A stretch of DNA of 64,000 nucleotides from Gyromitra esculenta. Its lineage: Eukaryota > Ascomycota > Pezizomycetes > Pezizales > Discinaceae. Below, in pieces: positions 51,401 through 63,000 of the stretch (positions are counted from its first letter, which is position 1; the number at the start of each line of letters is the position of its first letter). The stretch spans positions 2,170,001 to 2,234,000 of the forward strand of contig JBCAML010000006.1 of assembly GCA_038503075.1 (NCBI GenBank), in the 5' to 3' direction. The notes below the pieces were generated by a model that saw nothing but the letters and a program-made list of their open reading frames with translations, did not search any database and was not told the origin of the DNA. The translations under genes and the position numbers were made by a program.

Positions 51401-53672
51401 TAGCACATACGTACCCGTCAGAAGGCCTCCAACTGTCCCTTCACCTAAAACTGTGGATCCTTGGGCGGCAATGGACTGGAAAGAGGGGACAGCTATTTAT
51501 GCTACACCGATCACACTTATGATGCCAAACTCGAGAGGCCCTGTCGAAATCGAAATATTAACGCCTATTGAGTTACCCCATATTGACAAAATACCGATTT
51601 ACTGGACAAAAGCTGAGACCGGAGAGGTGTCAGTGGGCAAATCGAGGTGTCTAGGAATTGACCAGGCACTTCTGGTGAAAGCAAAGAAGATGACCTATGA
51701 ACTACTCCATACCATATTCAGAACCAAGATGGAATCTGATACGATGGAATTCCCCTATCTCTTTATCTGGAAAGACGAAAGCGAGTGGTGGGATCTTGAG
51801 GGTGGGAGGACTATCAATGCGCTGGAAGCATACACCGCGCCTCGCCCAGATGGCGATGATTTTGGGATAGTCAGAGAAATCAATCAAGGGCAGAAGCCTC
51901 TCATATTTCGCCGATGGAGAACTGATTTATCACCACCAAACGATGAAAAAATCGCTGAAACATACAGAGCAAGACTAATAAACCCAGATCAACCTATCAT
52001 CGAAGTAGTAAGTCTTTCAACTCGCCGTAACTTCCTACACGAAGTAGTGGCAGAAGTTACGCCAGAGGCAGCCTTCTTGTTACTCCCGCAATATTGCACC
52101 ATCGACAAAATTCCCTGGAGCTATTCGCAATTTGCTTTATTTCTACCAGGTGTCATTCATCGAATTGAGATAGCATTAGTTGCCTGGGATCTTCAACGCA
52201 CATTCCTAGCGCCAGTCGATATCAAATCGACATCCAATATTATCGCAGCTCTAACTGCCACCTCCGCAAGAGAGTCTACAGACTATCTGCGGTCTGAATT
52301 CCTTGGAGATTCGCTGTTAAAATTTCTCATATCTATGAATCTCTTGGAAGAGCACCCGTCTTGGCACGAAGGAAACCTCACGACGCTGAAAACGAGAATG
52401 GTCTCAAATTTCAATTTATCTAGAGCTGCGCAGAGGAATGAACTGTCCAAATGGGCCATTACCGAACCATTTACAGGACTTAAATGGAGTCCGCGGTATA
52501 TCATTCCAGCAGAGGGCGAACCCGAATCCGAACCACCAACACCCAATAAAACAATATCGACTAGGGTACTTGCCGACGTACTAGAAGCTCTGATTGGCGC
52601 GGCGTATATCGATGGCGGTTACGAGAAGGCTGCTAAATGCATTTTTGTATTTGGGTTGGAAAGGTCTTGGAAACCTTTTCAGGCTAGGATTGATTCGCTA
52701 GTCGCTAAAGCAATTGATTCACCTGCGGTTAAAATTCCGTATCTACGCGATCTAGAGAGTCTTATCGGGCACAGTTTTAAGCACCAAGCCCTTCTTATCG
52801 AATCAATAACCCATCCCTCTTGCGAATCTCCCTTCCCATCGTACCAGCGATTGGAATTCCTTGGAGACGCAGTGCTAGATATGGTTGTGCTTGATGAGCT
52901 TTTCCATCACCCAAAGAAACTTTCATCAACTGATATGCATCACTTGAAAAGTTCAGTGGTGAATGGAAACCTCTTGGCATTTTTATCCCTTAGCTTTTCG
53001 ATGGATATCGAGAAACCGAAGGTCCAACAGCTGGGAAGAAACATAATTGAATTCCAAGTTGTAACTGAGAAGAGGAAGGTAAATCTGTGGGAGTTCGTCC
53101 ACCTATCACACCCCGAGATGATAGATGCACGGAAAAAGTGCGTGCAACGATATGAAGATGACTTGCGAGACAGGACTCAACTGGCACTTGACACTAGCAT
53201 GTATTACCCATGGGCCGAACTCTCGCCACTCGATGCGGGCACGCATGGACAAAACAAGTTGCTTTCGGACATCATTGAGGCTATCATCGGAGCGATCTTT
53301 GTGGACTCTGGCGGAAATTTTGATAGTGTCAAAGACTTTGTGGAAAGGCTTGGGGTGCTCAAGGTGTTGAGGAGGTTCGTAAACGATGGAGTAAACCTAT
53401 TACATCCATCAAATAGGTTGGCCCAAGCCGTAGCATCCATGCACAAAGAACCAGTATTGTGTATTGAGAACATTGAAGATGGGGAATACGTACATAGTAT
53501 CTGGTTCGAGGGAGAGGAGCTGGCAACCGTTAGATCCAGCTCCAGGGTAGAGTCGAAAGTAGTGGCAGCTGAACTTGGCCTGAAAAAATTGGAAAAAATT
53601 ATAAAGGAGCAAGAAGAACTGGCAAAAAGGGGTGTTGGGACCAGTACTGATGTCGAAATGGATCTTAGTTAA
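48461..53672 (+). CDS. DCL2: Dicer-like protein 2
   Basis: Cuts double-stranded RNA into small RNAs for RNA silencing, which in fungi defends chiefly against viruses and transposons. Nine exons (48461-48598, 48682-48710, 48859-48904, 48967-49161, 49254-49323, 49385-49523, 49586-49879, 49985-51010, 51068-53672) join to 1513 aa. Helicase: Walker A MDTGSGKTH at 47-55, DEAH at 158-161, EEGLDIPSC near 542 and QRRGRARR near 568. The Dicer dimerisation region follows at about 640-720. RNase IIIa has SEFLGDSLL and DVLEALIGAAY; RNase IIIb has RLEFLGDAVLD and DIIEAIIGAIF, so the metal-binding acids of both sites are kept. A weak dsRBD-like tail lies at about 1425-1490. No PAZ domain is evident, and the gene matches DCL2 rather than DCL1 by length and layout. 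The eighth exon must start at 49985; an AG eight bases earlier would give a stop. Confidence 0.95.
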
Positions 53673-54414
53673 GGCAATCTTTCTTTTTAGTTTCTAGTCG
53701 CTTTAGTGGTAAATTATAAACACTTATCAAAAGCCATACTCCAATGGGTAAATTTAACTATTGTTCCGCGATAATCGCCTAGCTATACCAGCTTGAGGAT
53801 TTGTGTCTCCATTGAACCCGTGCATGATGCCGAGCAACATGTTGCGACTATAACTGAAGGTTACCCGCCCTAGACTTGGAGCCAATGACAGAAATACGTA
53901 ACAAGTAAACTGCAGAATAACGATATACCGTTATCAGACGGCAACAAACGTCATCATCGATGAAATTAGGCAAGTAGCAAGCGCAGCTCAAATTTAGCTT
54001 GATATCTTTGTAAATCGATCTTGCATCTCCTGCAAATCTTGGAGCTTGATACCGCGATCAACCAACTCCTTGGCTTCAAGAACTCCCACTAATTCATCGT
54101 CCGGACCACTGCCCGAGATTTATTGATGGTTCCAAACTTCATTCTACCAATCAAGTCTTCCGATCACCGATGATCGAATTAACGTTGAGATCAGATCGCT
54201 GCCGCAGCGAAGCGAGGACCCTGGTGAGTGAGATCTCCAGAACATCTACGAGCCATTATGACGTCAGGAACGTGGTACAGATGGAATCGATGACGCGAAA
54301 AAACGGCATTTAATCATATATTTTCAGAGTTTAAAACAAGCATTCTCATCTTTTCTTTTACAGTTCCAACGAGAATTCCCCAGCAATAACTTACTTTAAT
54401 AATTAGACCATACA
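53673..54414. other. Intergenic
   Basis: About 740 bp between DCL2 and the dehydrogenase. At 53707-53725 it holds a 19 bp sequence identical to one in the last intron of the repeat-protein gene (45619-45637). The final 80 bp are A/T-rich promoter-like sequence. Confidence 0.5.
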
Positions 54415-55519
54415 ATGACTTCTATATTTTCCTCAGCTTCCTCGTGGGGTTTATCAAAAATCCCTGACCTCTCTCGCAAAGTATTTCTTGTTACAGGAGG
54501 TTCTTCGGGAATTGGCTTCGGAATAGTTGCTCAATTGCTGAAGAACAACCCGGCCAAGATTCTTATGCTTTCGGAGAAGGAAGAACACGCGAAACTAGCA
54601 CTCGGGGAGTTGGAAAAATATGGAGATGCTAGCAAGGTTGAATGGGTGAAATGCAACTTGCAAGACTTGAAAGAGGTTGGCCGAACGGCGAAGGAGTTGA
54701 AAGGAAAAGAGAAGAGACTTGATTGTCTCGTTGCAAATGCTGGGATTGGTGTTGGTGTTTATAATTTGAGTAAGGACGGTATTGGTAAGTTACATAGCAT
54801 CCACGACTTATTCTTGCTACACCGTCTAACAGTTTCCTTTTTTTTTCTATTTTAGAAACTCATTTTCAGGTCAACCATCTTTCGCAGATGCACCTAATCC
54901 TTACTCTTCTACCAAATCTCATCCAAACTGCCAAAGAAAACAACGAAGCCCGCATCGTTGTCCAAGCCTCAGACCTCCATCGCATGAGCCCTTCCTCTGT
55001 CAAATTTGCCTCTCTCGACGAGATCAACACCGAAATCGGACCATCTTATCTCTACAACCGTAGCAAACTAGCTCAGATTCTGTTTATAAGAGCGTTAGTG
55101 AGGCGCCTGGAAGATGGACGATTAGGACCCGGAACCAACACCAATATCTACGCCAACGCAACACATCCGGGAGCCGTGAGCACACCCCAGCAAAAACAGG
55201 CCGAAGAGGCGTATGGCGTGGCTGCGAAAATCGCTGTGGCAGCAACGAGACCGTTCATGTCTGATCCAATCACCCAGGGATCTCTTCCCGCCCTTTTTGC
55301 TGCTACATCTCCTGATGTTCCAAAGGAAAATATCTCAGGCCAATACGTTCGTTTCCCCTCCACCCGTTTTTCATATTGTAATATCACTAATCTAAATCTG
55401 TGGTATAGATTGTGCCGCCGGGCAAGGTGAGCACCCCTTCAGGTCCAGCCCAAGACGATGAGTTGGGAGAGACACTGTGGTCTTTGAGCGAGCAACTCCT
55501 GAAGGAGAAGCTACACTAG
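54415..55519 (+). CDS. Short-chain dehydrogenase/reductase
   Basis: NAD(P)-dependent oxidoreductase of the classical SDR type, close to the retinol dehydrogenase/WWOX-like group. Exons 54415-54784, 54856-55346 and 55409-55519 give 323 aa. The Rossmann cofactor loop is TGGSSGIG (residues 27-34), followed by NAG in LVANAGIG. VVQAS supplies the catalytic Ser region, and YNRSK the Tyr-x3-Lys pair. HPGAV, the usual loop after beta-6, is also present. There is no signal peptide; the short N-terminal extension (SSASSWGLSKIPD) is typical of fungal members. The substrate cannot be told. It stands alone between DCL2 and a long gap. Confidence 0.93.
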
Positions 55520-58500
55520 AAATCTCGGTTTTTTTCTATTGTACGGAGCATAGCTGGGTTTGTGGATGATTTAGTTTTTTTGTCCCAGTATCTATCGCAT
55601 GTGTGCCAGTAGAAGATACATGTATACATGTAGTAATAAAAGATTAGATGAATGGCTATAAGAGATTTAAAGGTTTATTCCCCAAAGTCATATACATAAC
55701 CTTATGCTGAGAATTTCGGCGAAACAATGACCTTTATCAATCACGTAGAATCACTCGGTTGTTAAACCTAACCCTGGTCATCGTCGGCGCTGTTCTCACC
55801 GCTGTGAGGAGACGAGGCAACGGAATGAGACATCAATTCCTTCTCATCACCTTCATTCCCTAAAGCACATCAATCACAACACTTTCAATAGTGACTCAAT
55901 TCCTAACACCTCTCCTTATCTCGGCTACGCCTCTTATCTTCAGTAGGATGAACTATCTTCAAGTATCTCGCTCCTCTTTCGCGATTCATACCACCCTTCA
56001 CCCTTCTTTTAGACTTTCTCCTCTACATGGATTGCTTACCCCTCTTCCCTCTCCTTTACTAGGCGTGCTATCTAGACATACTAGTAATATCTTACCAGGA
56101 GGGGTTCGGGCTATCAACCCCATTATGAGTGTTAACCACACCAAGTTTGGCATATCGCTTCAGATATAAGTCTCTTGGATCTGTATTCATGGATTTCAGA
56201 AAGTCTAGAGCAACAGTATTCCTCAGTGGTGGAAGAATATCTAGGGACAGGGTATCCAATGGATGTCATAAATTGAGTTGTCATTAGAATTCACAACAGG
56301 ACCCTTTATTCTTTGACGGTGAGATTCAATGGTCATAGATATCACTTTTTATCTTTAGTATGGGATCTCCCTTTACTTATTTATCCCAGGAAGTAAGGAG
56401 TATTTCGGCTGCTTATTGTCAATGCACGTGGTCTTCCGTTGATTTGCATTTCCGGCAGTTTTTCTATACCTATCAATTCACTTTATGTCATCTTCGTTGA
56501 TCTAGGCACCGCTATCCAGGAGTACCCTAATATCAACCCCCTTTTTTAGGAGCGGTTTGACGATTCTGATATATCTAATCTCTGCCGCTGGTTGCAATGG
56601 TTAGGTATAACAAAATTATTGCTAGATTTACGTTCAGTGGAAATAGCTAATCAACCAGAAACATTACGTCAAAGTTTCCTTTCTTCTTTCGCCTAATAGC
56701 TTTTACTCACAAGTTTTTCATCACCGCTATGCACTCGCAATTGCCCGGTTGTAGTATATGAATAAGAAAACACTCCGCAGAAGGCGGCTCAGCTACACGT
56801 GAAGAGTGATCGAGAATATATGTAGTGTGGGTACACATACTTTAAACTTCGCGTAGGATATGGCGATAGATAGGTCGTTGATAGAAAAGTGTTGAAAGTC
56901 AGAGTCACACCATGTAAGTGTAAACACCAAAACCCTAGCCCACTGCACAAAAGCGCATTTAGTCAATCAATCCTCGATAGAATCAATGATCACCGGCAAC
57001 TGCCCAGACAACAGCTAGCTATGCTGATAGAAAAGGGCAATAAATAAGTAAATATATAGCTAGCTTCAATGGGATTCCCATTACAGTACAATCGCCCTAT
57101 AAGAATACTATGTAGCTATACGAATACTCGCCTTATAAGAATGCTGAATCCAATCCTGACAGGGGTAAATTTGAGTGTGGCCTGCTTTTCATATAAGAAT
57201 AACTCTTTTATAAGAATATGATTTTCGGAACCAACCGTATTCTTATAGGGCGATTGTACCGTACCTCAATCTGATGTAAGCAGTGGGCCCATATCATATT
57301 CATGCTAAATGTATTCCAGCCAGGTCCCCACCCAGGCTCACGTATAGTTTTTTTTGTTTTTTTACCCGGTTACAATTGTTCTTTACAGCAATCTAGAGAA
57401 TCCCTCGTTCCCGAGAGGTTTACACCCCCAGATTAAAAATGTGGCGATCAACTCAAGCCAATTTTTGGTATTCAGGTGTGCTGCAAGGGAGATCACACAT
57501 GCCACTTTCATAACATAGGACTAAGTCCACCGGTACCGCTGGGAAGGTTTTCCTCCGATCGGAACCGTCTAGCGAATGTTCCACGATGCATGTTCAATGG
57601 TACGGTAGCTATAGGATATTACTAACAACCGCTTATATAGACGGCACTACTCGATGTCCTTTAACCGGGGAAGATATGGATTGGAAAGTATTCATATTCG
57701 GACGTGCTGATGGTGTTTATCTTCGTACCTCGTGTTGAGATGTTTGTTAGTAGTGGCTATACGCTCTTGAGTTTAAAAGTCCAATTGAGCTTTTCAGACC
57801 CCTTAAACACAACGCACAGTATCGAGATGGCGCCAGGTTGGGGTATGGGCTGTATGGCTGATAAGCGGAATAAACAACCGAATACAAATACGTTGATACA
57901 CTGGAAAGCTTCAGTTCGGGAATATCTAGCACCTCATCAATGGTATGAAGCTATCTTGGATGGAGAGGGGCAGGCGAAAGGTAAATGGGGATTTCAGGGT
58001 TGTCCTTGGTGAGATATGTATGTCACGTACAGAGTAAGGTCACCGATGCTTTGGATCATACGATGCTTATCTAGACACCCAACTTTAATTCCTCGAGCCT
58101 TCGAGCTTTTTCTCCAGCATAACATACTTTCCTAAGAACTGCGCAGTTGCTCTTGGTAACTGGTGATTTCAAGAGTTTATTCGCGATCATACATTGATAT
58201 GATGCAATAGTCCAAACAAGGGAAGTTGAAGGTCTTGTATTGAGTCCCGTAGGCTCCTGGAAACGTCAGTACAAGAATCGAAATAATTTTTTTCTCTCTT
58301 CCTCTCTTTTCAGTGGGGAATGGGGAGTATTTCGTAAAAATCGAGGCTGCACCATGACTCGCAATGATGAGAAATGACTGATTTTTATAGTGATTCCAGC
58401 CTTGTCTGCTGTGTCATAGCTGCAGGCGGTAACCAGTATCTTACTATCCTACTCCGGGTCCAGGAGCGGAAAGAGTGTTTCAGCTTCCTCTCGATGGGGG

Positions 58501-60030
58501 GGCTTGATAGCTGGGAATCGACCAGTAGATGCTTGGTGTTTGGCTCTCGCGGGGGATGCACTGCTAGAGATAAAGTTTTTTTTAGGGCACCGGAAGATAT
58601 CTCATCCGGGTTCCGGTGCCAAGCGAGGCCAATAAATACGCCTGGTGTGCGTTTTGTGGATTACTAATTCACCCAGGCCTTGGAGGCGGAGGTTGAACAC
58701 TCCGATTACGATCTTATTTACTCGTTAGATGACGATGGCATGGAGGCAAATTCAAAAGATATGCAGAAATATCATCCATGGGCACATACGTCAATTGGAC
58801 CCTTTTTCAAAAGGGGAAACAGACCCGAGCCCTAGATCTGAAAATACACTTCCATGCAAATATCTCGCCTGGCTGCCCCCTCCCCCCACGATATTTGACG
58901 TCTGTCTAGACGTTTCTCTCCACAAGGCCCAGTGGGCACAACTCAATCTTCCCAGGGCTGCCCCGCCGGAGAGAGTTTGGCCGTGCCATGTGAAGAAAAA
59001 GATTCCCGACCCGATGAAGCTTATCTGGTGGGGTAGAATGCATAAAATGTTGTTTCCAGTTATATTAGCTTCCACGGATAGAAGCGATCCGGTTTCCGTG
59101 GAGTTTTCGCCATAGTCAATCGACCAGTGTCCATATCCACACAGGCCTCGGTATATACACGTTAATCACCGCTGTGCAAAGCATTGCTAACTGGCAGAGT
59201 GAGCAGCGCGAGAAAGGCAATGCGATTATAAAGAACATGGGACTGGACGGTTAATTACTACGGACGAATCCACGCCGTACTACCATCCTTGGCGCCAGTA
59301 ATATAATAAATAACGATTACCTCAAGCGCTACAATCAATAAGCCAGGGTATTCATCCCAATGCATCTCTACCGGCAATCTGATATCCCGAGATCTAGGTA
59401 TTGGGCGAAAAAAATTGGTACACTAGCGCCGCAGACGCGTCTGTAGTTAATTGGGGATCTGTAGCCTGAGGCTGCAGTACCAGATGCGGCTTAGAAGTGG
59501 TAAACGAAGGGCCGAACAATGTAATGTCCCCGACTCGCCATGGGTGGCACCAGCAGCAGAGTAACTGACTGACGGCAATGGCGCAGGGCGATATCGATGC
59601 TGCAGGGAATGATCCGGAAGGTCGCCTTTCCGAAGGAATATCAATCAATCATCCAAAGAGCCCCACACTGGAATCCTGGGCTGGATATTGCTCAAAAAGG
59701 CGCGATACCTGTTTTATTGCTAGTTTTTTCTCCCTTTCATCCCTTTAGATAGACTCCGTTTCCTCCCCTTCGACTACAATTCTTTCTTCATCTTCTTCTT
59801 CGTCTTCTAAAGATAGAAAGTGTTGTGGTCGAGGTAGTGGTCTTTCTATCTAATTCACCCCATATCTCTTTAATTCACTCCAACTCTTGATACACTCTTT
59901 TGAATACACAAAAAATCCCAATCCGAATACAAAATCATAGCTTATTAGCTTGATTCTTATACTCTTTTTTTTTTTTCAACAACTAAAAATCCAAACACCA
60001 TCAATTTTGTCCCCCCATCCCCCCGGCGCA
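55520..60030. other. Long gap before the ABC transporter
   Basis: About 4.5 kb without a supported gene. A dispersed repeat lies at 55828-55882, related to 42018-42080. A TA-flanked MITE (57082-57263) is listed separately. Frames at 55891-56169, 57704-58012 and 58729-59115 are 90-130 codons but carry no domain I know; the one ending near 58010 could be a decayed gene end. The last 270 bp are CT-rich (CTTCTTC repeats near 59785-59810) and form the ABC transporter promoter and leader. Confidence 0.5.
57082..57263. mobile_element. 182 bp MITE with TA target sites
   Basis: CAGTACAATCGCCCTATAAG... and its inverted copy (one mismatch over about 25 bp) bound the element, with TA at each end (57082-57083, 57262-57263). 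TATAAGAAT recurs inside several times. It is of Tc1/mariner/pogo type by its target site. Confidence 0.88.
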
Positions 60031-63000
60031 ATGTCTCTCGAGGCGGGTTTACCACCGCGCTCAACAGCAACTTCGACTTCCGGCGAAACCGTAATCGGCG
60101 ATCTCGAAAACCACCGTCAGAACCTCAATTCTGAAAACCCCCGCGGCAATTCGAATATTGGACATGGCGTTGACGTCGCAGCTGCAGAAGCAGACTTTCA
60201 AGAGCTGAGCAGGCAGCTGTCGGGATTATCAAGAACCACGAGTCGCCATAGCCGCCGCCTGTCTAGGTCTCAGAGCAAAGGCGCTGCTGGTGACCCGGAG
60301 AAATCTGCGACGGTAGAGGAGGAGTCGGAGCAGTTTGATTTGGAGAATCATTTGCGCGGCGCAGAAAGTGAAGATAGGGCTGCTGGCATTAGGCCCAAGA
60401 AGATTGGTGAGTTTGACGATATATCTGTTATGGCTCCGAGTATAGACCCCTCGAATACTTATTCTGGGATTAGGTGTTATATGGCAGGATCTCACGGTAT
60501 CTGGAATCGGTGGTGTCAAGAATTTTATCTCGACGTTCCCAGATGCTGTCGTCGGCTTCTTCAATGTTTACTCAACGATGGTCAGCATTCTCGGCCTCAA
60601 CAAGAAAGGGCGCGAATTTGATATTCTCAAATCGTTCCGTGGTGTGGTGAAGCCTGGTGAAATGGTCTTGGTTCTCGGTCGTCCTGGGAGCGGTTGCACT
60701 ACCTTTCTGAAGGTTATATCGAACCAGAGAATCGGATACACTAAAGTCGATGGAGAGGTCCTCTATGGCAAATTCAGCGCAGAAACTTTTTCAAAACGGT
60801 ACCGCGGAGAAGCTGTCTACAACGAAGAAGGTGAGTTTGCCACTATGAGATTCTACCCGGGTTAGGTTTAGGACTTGGACTAATGATTTTCCCAGATGAT
60901 GTTCACCATCCTACTTTGACTGTTGGCCAGACACTTGGATTTGCTTTGGATACGAAAACCCCCGGGAAGCGCCCGGCTGGTATGTCGAAGGCCGAGTTCA
61001 AGGACAAGATTATCAAGCTTCTTCTCAAGATGTTCAACATTGAGCACACTATCAACACTATTGTCGGTAACCCATACGTTCGCGGTGTCTCTGGTGGTGA
61101 AAGGAAACGTGTTTCTATCGCCGAGATGATGATCACGAAGGCTACTGTCTGCTGTTGGGACAATTCGACGCGTGGGTTGGATGCCAGTACCGCCTTGGAT
61201 TATGTTAAATCTCTTCGAATCATGACGAATATCTACAAAACTACTACCTTTGTTTCCCTCTACCAAGCCAGTGAGAATATCTATTCTCAATTCGACAAGG
61301 TCCTCGTTATCGATGACGGCAGAGAGGTATTCTTTGGCCCGGCCACTGAGGGCCGCGCCTATTTTGAAGGTCTTGGGTTCTTGCCCAAGCCCCGCCAGAC
61401 TACCCCAGATTACTTGACTGGCTGCACCGACGAGTTCGAAAGGGAATATGCCCTTGGCCGCAATGCCAATAACGTTCCTTCTAACCCCCAGGCGCTTGAA
61501 GAGGCTTTCCACAAATCACCGCACTACGCTCGTCTAAACCAGGAAATGGAATCCTACCGCGAAGAGCTCCGCCAGGAGAGTTACGAAGATTTCGAGGTTG
61601 CCGTCCAGGAAGAGAAGCGCAAGGGAGCGCCAAAGACATCCGTTTACACGATCCCTTTCTACAGCCAAATCTGGGCTTTGATGCAGCGCCAATTTCTCCT
61701 CAAGTGGCAAGACAAATTCTCCCTGGTTGTTTCTTGGATTACCTCTACAACTATCGCCATCGTTCTCGGAACCGTGTACCTCGATCTTCCCCAGACCAGT
61801 GCTGGTGCTTTCACTCGTGGCGGTCTCTTGTTCATCTCTCTTCTGTTCAACGCATTCCAGGCATTCTCCGAACTCGCATCAACTATGTTAGGCCGTCCCA
61901 TCGTCAATAAGCACAAAGCGTACACCTTCCATCGACCATCCGCACTTTGGCTCGCGCAGATTTGCGTAGATGTCGTCTTCGCGTCAGCCCAGATCATGAT
62001 GTTCAGTATCATCGTCTACTTCATGTGCAACCTCGTCCGGGATGCAGGAGCTTTCTTTACGTTCTTCCTGATGATCATTTCCGGGTACTTGGCGATGACT
62101 TTGTTCTTCCGTACCGTGGGATGTATCTGCCCTGACTTTGATTACGCTATGAAATTCGCCGCCATCATCATCACCCTCTTCGTCTTGACCTCTGGATACA
62201 TGATCCCATACCCCGCGCAGGGTAAATGGGTCTCGTGGATATTCTATATAAACGGGCTTGGGCTAGGGTTTGCAGCATTGATGATGAACGAGTTCAAACG
62301 CATAACTCTAAAATGTGGGTCTGATGCGCTAGTTCCTTCCGGCCCTGGCTATAGCAACCTTAGGTACCAGACTTGCACACTCCTTGGGAGTCAGCCTGGG
62401 TCCGACATGATCGACGGTGGCTCGTATATTAACCTTAGTTTCCAGTACGATCCGAAGGATCTCTGGCGCAATTTCGGTATCATCATTGTCTTGATTGTTG
62501 GGTTCTTGGCTGCCAACGCGCTGCTCGGAGAGTACTTTTCATATGGTGCTGGAGGAAAGACGATTACTTATTTCGCAAAGGAGAACGCCGAGCGCAAGGG
62601 ACTTAACCAGAAACTTGAGGAGAAGAAAGAGCGTAGACGAACAAAGACCAACTCGGCAGGAGACGAAGAATCTAACCTTAACATTACATCGAAGTCTGTC
62701 CTAACCTGGGAAAGCTTGGTCTATGAAGTTCCGGTTCCTACCGGTCAGCTCCGCCTCCTGAACGAAATCTATGGATATGTCAAGCCCGGACAACTTACCG
62801 CTCTGATGGGTGCTTCTGGTGCTGGAAAAACGACTCTCTTGGACGTGTTGGCGAGCAGAAAGAATATTGGTGTTATTACTGGTGATGTTTTGGTTGACGG
62901 CAAGCCCAAGGGAACCGCGTTCCAGCGTGGAACTTCGTATGCTGAACAACTCGACACCCACGAATCGACTCAAACTGTCCGCGAGGCTCTCAGGTTCTCT

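Noticed and set aside
57704..58012. 102-codon frame ending KWGFQGCPW
   Set aside because: It has a plausible protein-like composition in its second half, but no family is recognised and no upstream exons fit; at most a decayed gene end.
58729..59115. 128-codon frame
   Set aside because: No domain, and an equally open mirror frame on the other strand; not supported.
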